Positions 1 through 12,616 of a stretch of DNA of 64,000 nucleotides are shown here, piece after piece. The DNA comes from Deinandra increscens subsp. villosa (Eukaryota; Streptophyta; Magnoliopsida; Asterales; Asteraceae), in NCBI GenBank assembly GCA_039602395.1, contig JBCNJP010000010.1:29763414-29827413 (forward strand), written 5' to 3'. The notes under the pieces are model-generated. The model saw only the letters and a program-made list of their open reading frames with translations, was not told the DNA's origin and did not search any database. Position 1 is the stretch's first letter, and every line of letters starts with the position of its first letter. A program made the position numbers and the translations under genes.

Positions 1-696
1 TTTATCATGGATCAGTTTCACACGTAAAGTTATCAACTTTATGGTAGATCTAGCATTCCTAAGCATTCCTACAGAAGATCTAACAATATCATGAAGGTTT
101 AAGCATGCTTTATGAAGAAACACATAGAAAACACATAAAATGGCATAAAGGAAGGTTTTGGGACTCACGATTCGATCAAGGAATCGAATGGATGTTGTCT
201 TGAGGCTGAGATCTTGGTTTCTCTTGATAGTTTTCAGCTGACCAGATTCTCCAGAGAAGAGTGTGTGTTTTTGTGTAAATAAGGCAAATAGGAGAACTAG
301 GGTTTATTAAGATTATTTATATCAGAGGCTAGTTTCGCTGGCAATTTCGCTGGCCGGCGAAACTGGCTCTGATTATGAGTAAATCAGGCAGTTTAGCTAA
401 CTACCGGGCGACACTATAGTTTCGCTCGGTAGTTTCGCTGGAAACCTAAAACATACAAATTTGTCACATAATCAAGGATTTACAATTTGTCATGCTATTC
501 GTAATGTTAAATCATGCATTTAAATCACATTGCACATAATGACAATCGATAAATGAACCCATAGCACATATGGGCGGGTTCGGTGATCAACCAAAGGACG
601 TGGACGTATTCGGCCTAGTTAAGCATTAGTTACTAAGTTAACACTTATAACGTAACTAACGGAGATTGTCTAACGGAAGTAAACCTTGAAATTCTC
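1..696 (-). repeat. Probable LTR or leader remnant, minus strand
   Basis: No coding region is recognisable. Read on the minus strand, the stretch has a TATA-like ATATAAATAAT near 312-322, followed by a pyrimidine-rich leader, as in LTR U3-R regions. Short palindromic motifs built on TTTCGCTGG and CCAGCGAAA recur at about 333-440. It may belong to an LTR element extending off the left edge. The family and boundaries are unresolved. Confidence 0.3.
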
Positions 697-717
697 GGAT
701 GTCACAATAATATATAT

Positions 718-722
<5 letters not shown>

Positions 723-752
<30 letters not shown>
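723..752. repeat. (TA)n microsatellite
   Basis: About 30 bases of pure TA dinucleotide inside the U3 part of the LTR. Confidence 0.9.
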
Positions 753-756
<4 letters not shown>

Positions 757-1220
757 TAAAAAAAACATAAATATATATATACTTAAATTTTATTTATTTT
801 AAAAGTATATATATATATATCAAAATCTATAAATATTCTTAATTTATATTTTATGAATATCTTTTTTATAAAACTATTTAGAACTCGCGCGGACCGGAAG
901 GGTAAACACCTGTACACTGGGTTTTCTGGCATAGGTAAGGATGTCGCATAAATCCCTCGTTGGACCTGGCAGACTTACCTGGGGATTCCTGGAGTGAGTG
1001 TTTACTTATAGGAAAACGCGTTTTCATACTATCATTAAATCATATATATCCTAAAAGTAGTCTTTTTACTTCAACATCAGACTCCCTTCAAGAACCCTGT
1101 ATACCTGAAACCTTAGTCGTTATTCTTTATATTTATTTAGCCTATTCATGTCACTAGGCTAATCTCAAGATCTATCATATCAAATTCAGCGTTATCATTC
1201 ATCCTCAATCCGCTCTTCAT

Positions 1221-1526
1221 GTGAGTACTCGTAGCTCCTCTTTTATTACTATGGGTTGTGATACGATAATCAACTCTTGTTATCATTAGAAGGGTGATTC
1301 CTTCGATTGATAATTCGAGTAGTGAGTACTCGTAGCTCCTCTTTTATTACTATGGGTTGTGATACGATAATCAACTCTTGTTATCATTAGAAGGGTGATT
1401 CCTTCGATTGATAATTCGAGTAGTGAGTACTCATACCCCCTTTTATTACTGTGGGATATTATGCGATATAAACTCCTGTTATTATTAGAAGGGTGATTCC
1501 TTCAATCAAATGATGACTAGAGTAGT
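1221..1526 (+). repeat. 101-bp tandem repeat, three copies, in LTR
   Basis: Copies start at 1221, 1322 and 1423, each opening GTGAGTACTC. The first two are almost identical and the third has diverged. Each carries GAAGGGTGATTCCTTC, a small imperfect palindrome. It is an LTR-internal minisatellite. Confidence 0.9.
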
Positions 1527-2291
1527 GAGTATTAATAACCACTTTCTCATTTTGGGGTGCAACATGTATATCCTATATCTAAATCCTAAATCTTTATTTC
1601 TTATTCGAAATCACTGCGATCCTATGATATTATGTGTGTTCTTTATTATGTGTATCTATGTCTAATATCTAAAGTGTGGGAATCGTAAATCTTAAATCAT
1701 GAATGGTTAGTCTTTATTCTTTTGTGTGCCATTAACCATCGTGCCGTGGTAACAATGATAGATACAAATCTATTGGTTGACAACCCACCTAGGATATTGA
1801 GACATAATCCTGTCTTCAAATAGGTGATTGCTCCCTTATTGTCTAGGTTTGGTTACACAACATCTATATCTATGAGTGGTGAATGGATAGTCTTTATTCT
1901 TTTGGATAGTCTTTATTCTTTCGGATAGTCTTTATTCTTTAGTGTAATCTTTTATAATATATCATATGAATCAATACTTAATGGCATAAACCGCTGACTT
2001 TTCATATACATAACTCTATGATTACTCACCAACTACTTTTGTAGTTGACACTCTCTATTTTATACATGTTGCAGGATGACTACTTGGATTATTTGACTGA
2101 TCACGATAGGATTGTGGACCTAGATAAAGACACTAAATCAATGCTTGATGTTTATATTTGAATTATTGTACGGATCTTTGTTTATATATGAAAATGGCAT
2201 GTTTAAGTATTTGGTAACTATTACTAGTTGTCATGTGCATCTGGACAGTCGTCTCGCCCCGACATATTCCGCCGTCGGTTGGGGTGTGACA

Positions 2292-2588
2292 ATTCACCAA
2301 AGGGGGAAAAGGGAATGTCATGCCGATGAGGAAAGGGTAGTAAAGGAAACAAACCCAGTCGGAAGAGATATGATCGGCTTTCAGACGAGAATCATAAGGA
2401 TGGAATTCAGTTCCGTCAGGGAAGCACGAGGATCGCTGCAACATCTCGATACAGCGATCGTCGAAGTTGCAGGTCTCCTCCTCCTTCGCCGGAAGAAGGC
2501 CCTGATTGGTGAAACCCTGCGCAACATTGTCGGAGACAGTGGCGCTGGAGCAAAGGTTTTTCTTGCTCATCGTGAAAGAAAAACTCAA
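2292..2588 (-). pseudogene. Truncated gag-like N-terminus of a plant LTR retrotransposon
   Basis: An open frame of about 99 residues starts at 2588 with a Ser/Thr-rich leader (MSKKNLCSSATVS) and continues with a stretch containing PYDSRL, DHISSDWVCFLYYPF and FPFPPLVN. That spacing resembles the N-terminal domain of plant 'putative gypsy type transposon' Gag proteins; this is recognition from memory, not a search. The frame is cut at 2291 by the end of the adjacent Gypsy LTR, so it cannot be functional. A related start (ATG at 60959) lies on the plus strand near the other end of the window. Confidence 0.55.
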
Positions 2589-3400
2589 AAGTAAGAAGAA
2601 GAAACTGACCTGTAGAATATCGGAGGAGCTCTAGAGTTTCCGAAAAAGAGTTGTACGAAAATATGAAGAGGAGAGGGGATTTTAAGGCTGGATATGCTGA
2701 TGAGAACCTCGCCTAGGAAGTTGGGTCGAACTAATTCCTCTCGGAATTCAAATTCTTGACACCTGGCTTGCATGCGCCATCCGTAAAAAATTTGGGGGCA
2801 ATTGTTGGTACCGGATTTCAGGATATGCCGAGCAGCTCGCAAGCACTTCACTGTAAGGATCCTGAAACTTATTTTTTAACTGACAATTATTTCCTCTTTG
2901 TTTATTTTTGCAGATTATCTCCGATATAATTCACGTTTCCTAAAGACCCGGTCAACAAACAAGAAACGTGGACCAGATGGACCTTAATGGCTAGTGGGAA
3001 GACGTGGAGTTAGTTGCTAGTTTTTAGATGGATTAGTTGCGATGTAATCTTTATTTATTGAGCTCTAGGCTCACACACGACACACGATACTTGCTATCAG
3101 AACTCTCTATAACACATAGAACTTGAGCTCACTTCATTTGTACTTGAATACTTTCCGATTATATAAAAGTTTCAGGCAGCAGGCACTATAGCCGGCTCCC
3201 GAGGTTTTTTGCTAGGATCCTTGAGGATACTCAGGGATTCCTGGATTATTCCCTCGTTACATCATTGTGTCAACATCCAAACTTGCATTTTCCTTGTTAA
3301 CTTCATCAAACACGCTACCTCACTTACAAAGTTTGATCAACTAATTGCTTAGGCAGTTTTTAACCAAAACACTACGCAACTTATGTTGAAACCAACATTT
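2589..3400 (-). mobile_element. LTR and leader of the element with the truncated gag (minus strand)
   Basis: Going right from the gag start, the minus strand shows a leader with a possible intron boundary (TTTTTGCAG on the plus strand at about 2905), then an LTR-like stretch. A block containing GCCGGCTCCCGAGG at about 3193-3206 is found in reverse at about 60226-60239, beside a related gag start. The two copies therefore belong to one family in opposite orientations. The outer LTR limit is unclear. Confidence 0.45.
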
Positions 3401-6400
3401 TAATAATTAACCAGTTTCTATACCCTAAACATAGATTAGATTCTCAAATCTAGCATGCATAAACACATATGTTTTGTAAACATTTGTCATGAGTATGTCA
3501 AAAACAAACAAACTCTTTGTCATGAAACATAGCTGGCAGCGTACTGATTTTGTGACAGGAGAACCGAGGTCCAGACGGTAATCAAATCGAGTGCTACTAT
3601 TGCCTTTGGTAGGTAACACATAAAAGTTTGTTTTTTTCAAAAAAAAAAATTTATTCTATTCTGCTAAGAATTATTCAAGTGATCATGTAAACAATTAGGT
3701 TCAAATTCATATTGCTTTTCAAAATCATACAACATATCATCATACATAATACCCTTGGTAAGGGTCCAAAAGTAAGGGCGAAAGTTCAACAAATAAAAGT
3801 GCAAACTATGAGATACCGATAATCGACGGTGCCCTATAGAAATATGCATAGCGTCAAGTATGGGGTATCAATTTAATATGAAGAGCGCCAATGGATCAGC
3901 TTGTGAATTCAAGTTAGTACCGAGATAGTAAGTGTTGTGTAGTCACAACCACACATTCCAAAGTATGACATGTGAGTTTAAAATGGCACGGGTTGAGATA
4001 CAAGCTGGGAGGGTGTAAATGACGTAATAGGTCTTGACGAGATTTGGCAAAGAATTTGAATCGATAAATATCGAGAATGACGTGCCAACGGCTATACAGT
4101 TCCCTAGAGTAAACATCTCGTTAAGAGAGATCTTCATTGTTTATGCATATAAGTGTCTCCAATCTCCTTGATGTCCTCGCACTTCATGAAATATCAATCG
4201 TTCTTACCAGAACATTGGTTGAAATATGCTTGGAAATATTATACAACGTGAGCATGAAGTAAACGTGTGTCTCTGAAACACAGAGCATCAGAATGTTCAA
4301 AAGTGATTTTGGATTTGAAAAACTGTACATATGATTCTTTGTTAGGGTTTAGTGCAGGTTTACCATGAATCCTCAAATCTTGTGTCGTATAGAACAGGAT
4401 CATGGGAAAATCACTTCAGTGAATGCTAGAAAAGTTATCAAAAAGACAGTCGATTCAAAAGGTGTCTTCCCTTAAAGGAATGCCAACCTAATTCTTAACA
4501 CATGCTTCTAAAAGTTGGAGTTGATCATCCGATCGGGTGGTTTGTCGTCCATAACGGAAAAATGTATGGGTTTTTCTTTTAAATGTTGATGTTCATCCAA
4601 GTCAGAATTCACATCTGAATCGGGAGAAGCAATTCGCTTTAGGAGAGTTTTTCTTCCAGACCCCAGAGATTTGTAAGCATGGACTTTGATTATTTCAGGT
4701 ATGCCTCACTTGGTAGAAGTACGTAGGAGATATCTGTAATCTCAAAGAAAGTAGCATTAACAACTTTGTCGAGGACATAGTCCCGTTAGATGGAGTTTCT
4801 CTAGATGAGGTTTTACCTATGACTCTAAAGTCAATCCCTGGTCCCACATTCAACATGCCACTAATATGTATATATAGAGTGTACCGCAGCTAACCCACCA
4901 CACTACCAGCATCTTGAAGGCGTACCAGCTACCTACCATTACTTGCTATTAGTCAAACCACATTAGATATTTTTTATAGGAAATAAAGGACGTCAAGTTT
5001 CTCCCATGTGCCTGAATGAAAACGGGGTGAAAGATTATAACCTGAATACATTATGCAAACAAAAGGTGTAGGTGTTTCCATTCACCAGACCAGTAAGATG
5101 CGTAGGGTTTGTCATTCAAGCGGAGATCGTCGAGAGTTCGGCACGCATAGTGCGAATAGGATAATGCTTCGCAGTTCAAGACGATCCAAATTTAAAGCAG
5201 GCCACTTGGATTATGTACAAGCTGGGGTTCATCATTAAAAGTTTCTTGTAAAAGATGTTGAGGGTTCGTGTACCAGAAATTTATCGATAGTTGTTGTAAC
5301 AGGAGCATTAATAGATATGAAAAATGTATGGATAACTTGGTGTACTCAATGCGTAAGAAGGGAAAATACAGACCAATGGTAAAATTAGCTATAGATAACA
5401 AGAAGTTCATGCTCGATGGGTGTAAGTAGGGTTTCCATAACAAGATTTGTATTGTTACTACGATTGAGGCACAAGGTGGTCTCATCTTCGATGGTGTTAA
5501 TTAGTTGAAAATCTAACCAAATGTGTAATACTTTTCGGTTCCAAAGTTTAAAGGCTTACCAAGGGCATAAGGATTACAAAAACGTGAAAATCAGGAATTA
5601 CCGGTTGTTAAATCATAAAAGGTTTAAATCATGCAGGCCTAAATCGATAGCAGAGGTTCAGAAGGTTAATAAGAGTAGTCATTACATTAAAGTTGGAAAT
5701 CATTAGTTTGAAAACAGGAAGACTCTTCACTAACATTACCTCCATTAGAGATAAATATGATTGCGGTGGGGTAGGCACTTTGTACATTCATGACGATGCT
5801 GCTGGCAACAAGTTTTGGTTCGCACAAGAAAATCAGGGAGCATGAATCTTCGGAGGGTAACCTCACAAGAGTTTTTAGGCAAGAAATTTGCAACAATGCT
5901 CACGGTATATGATTTATCCAATTCGTTCATCTAATGATTTCAGAGTATTCGTACAGTGAATGTATACACAAGTTGTCTCACAATCATAAAGTTTCAAGGA
6001 TTGATATGGTAGGTAAAGTCGTGAAGGTAGAATTATGATTCAAGATGAGTTCAAACCAGTCAAAGGTTTTGTCGAAAGTGTTCGCAGTTAAGGGAGACTT
6101 GTCATTGAAATACACGAGTGAAACGGGGCCCCTTCAGGACTAACATTCGTAATAGGTGGTAAAGGGTTCACGAATGGATTAGATTCCATATATATAAGAG
6201 ATAAGATCATGCGTGATAGTGTTTACAAGATAGATGACTTCAATCATCCGGTTGAATTTCAACATGCTCAACATTCAGCCCTACGAGAAAAAAAAATTAT
6301 AGAAATTTTCTCCCAATTACGACCATTAGCTTGCCTAGTAGGATTCTCTAGGGTTTCTATACACTGCAAATTACATTTACGAGTGCACCCGTAACTATAA

Positions 6401-7059
6401 TCTACTTTATATGATCACCCTAGTTCCTCTAACTTCAGCTACCAGGTATGGTGGAGTACATATGCGATATCCACAATGTGGGTATCAAGAATGTGGTCAC
6501 TAACTCATGGTTATCTTGATCAAAATTTGTTAAAGAGACAAGTTTCAAGAGTAAAATGTTCGCTATAATTGGAAGTCAAACCATAAATTTAGCTCAACAG
6601 GATCTGAATAAGGTTTATAACGCATACCGACTAGACACAATCCAGTATATAAAGAGAAAACTGTAGTCTGCCCACATCAGGTACCGTTGAGTTTCTAAGA
6701 GTTATTCTCAACTTTTGTTATCTTGACGCACGATGCGATAGAACGTGAAGAGGAGGATCTTAAAAGATTAAGGCAAATGTGAAAACGATCAGGGTAACAA
6801 AGGCAAATACAAGTGCCCCTATGGGCAACCACTTGAATTCACACAATGTTACCACTACTGAGGTTGAATGATCGCAGTATTAGCATGTCATGATTACGTT
6901 TCCTGAACATGAGAGTTCAGCGATGCAGGTAGGCCAGGTTCAACAAGAATCTCACACACAAGGAGAAAAAGGTTTAAGAACAGGAAGAGGTATTACACCA
7001 CCTTCCTATGTAAGCACTATTGATGCATATTTGGATCTTCGTGTGAAGTATATGAACAA
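3401..7059. other. Degenerate repeat-derived stretch without a recognisable gene
   Basis: Only short open frames occur (117 codons at most, 6890-7243), none of a family I recognise. The segment at about 4866-4910 (TATATATAGAGTGTACCGC and a following CCACCACAC) resembles the reverse of the post-gag region at about 40320-40400 and the plus-strand stretch at 59130-59170. Part of this region is therefore probably an old minus-strand copy of that Gypsy family. Otherwise I see nothing specific. Confidence 0.4.
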
Positions 7060-7418
7060 GACGAGGTTGCAAGGATGCTACTACACGAACTGGGTCCAAA
7101 CTGACACGAATCAGTGTCATCCGAACTGCCAGTTCGGATGGGTTCGGATCGGAAAACTGTTAGTCCATCTGAGTTCATACAGCAGCAATATATATATAGG
7201 CTTGTTGCATTGTAATTTAGAAGTAGTTGTGAGAGAACTTTGAGACGCCAGATTTTAACTATGTGTTTTTTAGAGTGTTTCTCTGTTTGAGCTTCACTGA
7301 GAGTTTGTAATTGAGTCTTTGTTGATTTCAATAAAACAAACTTTATATTTACATCTCATTCTCTCGTATACGATCAAGCAAACCTTTAGTAAGATCCATT
7401 CCACGGTTTTTCAATTTG
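7060..7418 (+). mobile_element. 5' LTR of a Copia-type element (3' part certain)
   Basis: The stretch has a TATA-like TATATATAGG at 7191-7200, a leader, an AATAAAA polyadenylation-type signal at about 7330, and then the primer binding site just beyond its end. The left limit could not be fixed, because no matching 3' LTR was found downstream. A palindrome CCGAACTGCCAGTTCGG lies at about 7120-7136. Confidence 0.55.
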
Positions 7419-7431
7419 TATCAGAGCAAAT
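7418..7431 (+). other. Primer binding site, tRNA-Met type
   Basis: TTGTATCAGAGCAA differs by one base from the usual TGGTATCAGAGC complement of the plant initiator tRNA-Met 3' end. It follows the LTR, as in Copia elements. Confidence 0.65.
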
Positions 7432-7619
7432 CCAGGTTGCTCTATTGCGTTTGCTTTGATCGTGTTCGTTTTCTTGACAAAACCGAATGTTTTTCATTAA
7501 AAAATGAGTTGATTTTTGAGGTTTTCGAGTCCAATTCATTTCTGAAACATTTATGTTGTTAAAACCTCGTTGACTGCTGCAAATCTTGTTCAAAATCTTC
7601 CAAAATCATGTAATTTGAT

Positions 7620-7925
7620 CCAAAAATGTTCCAGTTCATGTGAGTTCGGGTGAAGAACAACCAGACTGAAAAATAACCACTCCGAAGTGGTGGTTTGCTT
7701 GAGTTCGGATGAGTTCGTTCAAACGAAGTCACAGTTCGGCTAGGTTCGGATAGGTTTGGTTGACCGAAGACTCAGTTCGGAAGATTTTTAGTTCGGATCA
7801 TTTGAGTTCGGTTCGGTTCACTTTGCTCAGTCTCAGTTCGGATCATTTACCAAAGTCTCAGTTCGAATAAGCTAACGAAGTCACAGTTCGGACATGTTCG
7901 GACCAGTTTGGATAAGTTTGAAATT
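7620..7925 (+). repeat. Dispersed AGTTCGG hexamer-rich leader
   Basis: GTTCGG, mostly in the context AGTTCGGAT, recurs more than a dozen times between the primer binding site and the gag start. It is a low-complexity leader of the Copia element, not coding. Confidence 0.7.
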
Positions 7926-8103
7926 TTTGGGTTGTTTCATTAAAACTTACGTAACTTGAGAACCGTTGAAGAGTTACGGGAGCTAGTACCAACCAAAACG
8001 ACCGTCTCGGAGAGATCTACACTTTTACTCACCTTACAGCTAGTACCCTCTATTTTGGTATCCAAAATCCACTTTTAAGACCTTCGTTTTCGAGTTTGAA
8101 ATT

Positions 8104-10427
8104 TTGACATCCAATTTCACAATTCTCAAAATGTATGAAACTGATACATTTATTGCGGGTCATCGTCAAAATGTGCCGAAGTTGATAAATCTTGGAGATT
8201 ATCATAGTTGGGAAACAAATTTTAGAGCATATATTGTTGATTTGGATAAAACATTGTGGTTACCGGTTACAAATGAATATAAGTATCCAACTTGTGGTGG
8301 TGATTTTAAGGAGAGACGGGATTTTTCAATTGAAGAAAGGAAATCGTATGATCAAAATGACAAGGCTGTTGCACTTCTTCTAATAGCTTTGCCTATAACT
8401 CTTGTAAGCTAAGTCACGTATTGTCACAAAGCAAAGCAGATGTGGAATTTTGTAAAGAGACAGTGTGAGGAACATATGTCTAATACCTCTCAGAAAACAT
8501 AAACAATTGATCAAGGTTTGAAGTTTAAAGGTAAAATTGAGTAATTAGAGAAGAAAGAAGCAAAGTTATCTGAAGAAAATAATTTTCTGAGAAAAGAATT
8601 GGAGGAATGGAATAATAAAATTCATGATGGTTACGAAGAAAAAATTCAAAAGGGTACATCTTTCTCTTGTACAACGTGTTCTGACTTTGTTAGAATTAAA
8701 GAAGATTTGTTGAAAGAGAAAGAAGTGTTAGTTGAAGATTGTAACAAAGCAAAGATTGCATAGAAAGATGCTGAAGAAACATTTGATGCTTTATTTGAGA
8801 AATGTTATCCTCTTCAAGAAAAATATGACAATGTTAATAAAATTATTGTCGAAGCTGCTGATAGAATAATTCAACTTCAGAACGAACTTAGAAGTTTACG
8901 TGATGAAAATGGTGAAGTTCAAAGGCAAAATAAAATTTTGAAACAAGATGTTTTCTATTATAAGAAACAGGTAGAGAAAGTTACTGCAGAAGTTCTGGAA
9001 GAATGTGATTTGAGACAACGTCATAAAAGTGAATATAACAGATTGTCGGACAAGTACATTGCTTCGCAGAAAGAGTTGATGGAAGCTAATATGAGGCAGA
9101 AAGAGTTCATGGAAGCTAATATGAAAATATCTAAACAAAAGATAGAGATTTTTGATTTGCAAAGGAAATTGAAAAATTGTAACAATTCACCGACTTTCCT
9201 GAATTATTTGTATAAGTTGGAGAAGAGTCAGGAGAATGGAAAATATGCAAATCTTCATCAAGTTCCCACTCCTGTGGATATTGAAATGTCTATACCAGCT
9301 ATACCATCTGGTATCGAACAACATGATTATTCAAAATTTGTTGATACCAGTTCAGGAAAGAAAACAAAGTTCAAATCCAAGAAGAAAAGTAAAGAAAAGG
9401 TTGATTACAGCAACGAATTGAAGTTTGCTTGAAAATCTACATTTCTTGAAAAAGAAAAGGTGTTTAATGGAGATACAGGAAAATTGAAAGTGCCAAAATT
9501 TTCTGAGATCGTGATAGATGATTCGTTAATTTTTGGAAAGATTGATTTGAAAGGAATCAAGTTTGAATTTACAAAACATGCCAAACAAGGTAATGACATA
9601 CCAAATTTTGTTCAAGATAAATTCAAGCTGAAAAATAGGGGTATAGGATTTGAAGGAAAGGAAATGCCAATTAAGGATTTCGACAAGAAGGAATTCAAAA
9701 CCAAGCAGATAAAGAGACAAAACGTGTTTTCAGATAAGAAGTCAGTATCTTCTCCATTTGCCGATGAAAAGATTTTTTTTTGAAGAGTCTTCTTGTATAT
9801 CTAATCCTACACCACAAGGCGGTTAAAATTCAGATTCATTTTATTCTGCTTATATTAACAAGTTTTATCATCAAGATAAATTCTTTGTTTATGGAGATGA
9901 TTCTGGTTTTTATGATTCTCCAAAATGTTTTCTAAAATTTCAAAAACCAAATAAACCTAAAAAATGTGTTTTCAAAAGTTTATGATGAATGTTTGACTGA
10001 TCAGTTTGGAAAACCAATTTCAATCATTCCAACTGGTAGTCGACGTTGTTATGTTTGTCGTCAGAAGGGTCATTATGTAAATAATTGTCCTATGACAACT
10101 AACAATTCATTATCAAATGCCAAACATACAAAGTATGTTGATCCTGATGGCATTATTTCTAGTGAACCAAAGCCCAACACTAAATTTTTCTCGAAAAAGA
10201 AGCTTAACTCAGAAAAGTTGGGTAGTAGTTCTGATTGTCACTCGTTAGTTGACAATGGTTCACAAGAAATGTTAAAACCAAAACAGGAATGGAGACCAAA
10301 AGTTGTCTCTACGGCCAACATTTATTTTGTAGAAGACACTGGTCGACCCACAACTGTGGAGAGGGTTCGGGGTTTAAAAGACTTTGTATTTTCCAGTGTT
10401 TGCAGGTATTTCAAGAAGACCTGTTAG
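8104..10427 (+). pseudogene. Degenerate Copia-type Gag with long coiled coil and zinc knuckle
   Basis: The first open part (8104-8412) resembles the N-terminal gag-polypeptide (UBN2-like) domain of Copia elements, with a GDYHSWETNF motif. After a stop at 8410-8412 the same frame reads on for about 450 codons as a lysine/glutamate-rich heptad-like coiled coil (about 8520-9780), interrupted by stops near 8500, 8542, 8761 and 9430. A frameshift leads to the part at 9966-10427, which holds one CCHC zinc knuckle (CYVCRQKGHYVNNC at about 10048-10089). No protease, integrase or reverse transcriptase motif follows before 12234. This is a gag-only, now inactive, Copia-like coding region of unusual length. 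It could instead be a pol-deleted copy of a full element. Confidence 0.65.
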
Positions 10428-10964
10428 TGATTGAAAAATTGTTAACAGTGAGATACTTGTGGTTGATTTAAGTTAAAATGCATCGTTCCTATCTTTGAAA
10501 CACTGATTTTTAAAAATATCTTTTTCAAAAATGTGTCACGTGTTGCTCGATCATTTTCATTTTCTTTTGTTCATATTTGGAAAATTCAAAAACATAGAGT
10601 TTGTTGAATTTTAGGGGGAGAAATTCTGGAAAATAAAAAAAATGAAAAATTGAGAAATTATGGAAAATATAAAAAAAATGAAAATTTGAGAAATTGATCC
10701 AACAAAAGCGAGAAATGATAGTACATCAGCATATACGTTTATCTGCCATGGATAGATTAAGTCTAAAAGCTGTAGGTTCTTGTAGAATCTGCGAAAGTGC
10801 ATGACTAATCTGATATCTGCAAGTAAGATATAAACATAAAGCTAAAGCTTGCCTGATGATCTTTGGTTATTTGCTTCTTGATGAATCTAACAAAAAAAAA
10901 GTAAGAGATATCCTGATGAATGAATGTTTTCATTTTGAAATATTTAAACTTGTTTGATTTTCTT

Positions 10965-11225
10965 TATTTTCTCAAACGATCGGACATTCTCTGTGTATCG
11001 AAAGATCGACCTGATTGTTGTTCGTTTGAGGTTCTGCTTTATTTTTCTTAGTGTTTCGTATAATTCATCAGACTTTCTCTGCGTATCGAAAGATCGACCT
11101 GATTGTTGTTGAACTATATAATTTCAACTTGTTTTGCTTTCTTATTTTCTCAAATATTTGAACTTTCTCTGCGTGTCCACAAGACCGACCTGATTGCTAG
11201 GTATTTGAGGTTCTGCTTTATTTTT
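10965..11225 (+). repeat. Three irregular copies of a CGACCTGATTG repeat
   Basis: Three units share TTCTCTGYGT, then GACCGACCTGATTG or its variant, then a T-rich GTTCTGCTTTATTTTT tail in the first and third. They begin near 10987, 11073 and 11163. Confidence 0.7.
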
Positions 11226-11848
11226 ACATGACTCATCAAGGATGCTTATGTTTCTAATAAAAGTTGATTCTATGTGATAAATATGATGATTTTTGGCGGT
11301 CGTTTTTCGTGAACCCGCTAATATTCTGATGAATACAAAATAAAAAATTTATTTTTATGCCTCTTTTCCCGACTACATGTCGTCGGGAAAGGCCTGGCGG
11401 GAACTTTTTTTTGGCGGGCCACATTTGTCGACGACTTGTCTTCGACAATGATAGTAAAAAAATTAAAAAAATAAAAAAATTAATTCAGGGGCTTTCCCGA
11501 CTACATATAATATTACCTCAAGCATATCTGAAAACGATAAAAATGATTGGTTGGTGCTGAAATAAACATAAATGTTGTATTTGCGATTATCTTGGCTTGC
11601 ATGTTGATTAAGGCCGAAATTGAAATGTGCTAGATGCGTTATATCTGATATGATCTCGTGTTGTGTTCTTTCTCTCAAAATCAAAAATAGAGTCTGATTT
11701 TGTATTGCATTTTATTTTTCATTTCATAAAAATCAAAAAGATTTTTAGTGTGTTTTAGCATAAACTTTGTAAAAGCCAAAAAGATTTTATTCTTGTTTGT
11801 TTTCGATTGATCGACACAAGATACGAAAAACATTTTCAAAACATATAT

Positions 11849-12165
11849 CTTGGAGTCTCAAAGTGACGTTTTGCGCCAAGATTATTTATATTGGCCAGGT
11901 ACTCAAAGGAAAGAGTTTATTACAACTTCAAGTCTTCTGAAGTTGTTGATAAGGATGAAAGAAACTGTGATTCATCAAAGTATTCAAGATCAAGCTACCG
12001 CCAAGTATCTTGGAGACTCGAAGAGACGTTTGCACCAAGATTATTTATATTGACAGGTTCTATGTGGAAAGAGAATGTCATAACTTCAAGTCTTCTGAAG
12101 CTGTTGATAAAGAGATAACAAGCGCTACAATTTCAAGTATTCAAGATCAGACTAACCATCAAGTT
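11849..12165 (+). repeat. Tandem duplication, about 157 bp, two copies
   Basis: TATCTTGGAG starts both copies (about 11847 and 12004). Each then carries CCAAGATTATTTATATTG and later ACTTCAAGTCTTCTGAAG, itself a palindrome. The copies differ by scattered substitutions and small gaps. Confidence 0.8.
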
Positions 12166-12216
12166 GAAGGGGAGTTTGATTGAAGATACAACACTATGTG
12201 AAGAAACAGATACTTC

Positions 12217-12246
12217 ACACGTCGAGGGGGAGTTTGTTAGAGCATA
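12217..12246 (+). repeat. Left arm of 30-bp inverted repeat containing a polypurine tract
   Basis: This holds GAGGGGGAGTT followed by the LTR start TGTTAGAGCATA. Its reverse complement is at 12605-12634 with two mismatches. It looks like the polypurine tract and LTR junction of a plus-strand Copia element. Confidence 0.85.
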
Positions 12247-12616
12247 ATGTAAAACTGAGATACGATCTTACTACTGGGTGAATCAATCAATGTAGTGAAA
12301 CGAGAAAGTAAATAAGAGATTTTATATTGATTCACTTGAAGATACAAACAAAAGCTCTCTGGTTTCTCTCTCTAACTCACACACAGAAAAGGTGTAGAAA
12401 TGATAGAAGTTAAGCTATCATTCTAACACACGGTATTTATAGTTAGTGACAATCTGGCCTGCGTACCAACTGGTGGACCAATAGGTACGGGCGTACCAAT
12501 TGGTACGGCAAACCAGTTGGTACGGCACCATTGATATAGCCACTAAAACTCACAGACTCGCTCTAATCTAGATACAATACATGAGACATATTGTAGCATA
12601 GGAATATGCTCTAACA
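12235..12616 (-). mobile_element. 382-bp LTR, minus strand, flanked by mirrored polypurine tracts
   Basis: The stretch has 12-bp terminal inverted repeats (TGTTAGAGCATA). On the minus strand it shows ACTATAAATACC as a TATA box, a leader and AATATAAAATCTC as a polyadenylation-like signal, so the functional direction is minus. The polypurine tract for that direction is at 12617-12630. On the other side the plus-strand element ends in its own polypurine tract, so two element 3' ends share one LTR. Palindromic GTACCAATTGGTAC motifs lie in its U3. Confidence 0.65.

Larger units (their letters stand above)
697..2291 (+). mobile_element. Gypsy-type LTR (solo or truncated)
   Basis: The stretch starts TGTCACAATA and ends GGTTGGGGTGTGACA, the TG...CA form of plant Gypsy LTRs. 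No primer binding site follows. Instead the sequence passes directly into minus-strand gag codons of another element at 2292, so this looks like a solo LTR or the 3' end of a truncated copy. The block at about 885-1010 closely matches a block in the LTRs at 36351, 42786 and (reverse) 47270. A clean target duplication was not found, so the left end is tentative. Confidence 0.5.
10428..12225 (+). other. Non-coding 3' interior of the Copia-type element
   Basis: No pol homology is visible. A polypurine motif (TTAGGGGGAG) at about 10612-10621 follows the gag region. Palindromic pieces such as CCCGACTACATGTCGTCGGG occur at about 11368-11387, which may mark a separate small insertion. The rest is AT-rich with the tandem repeats listed separately. 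Confidence 0.5.
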
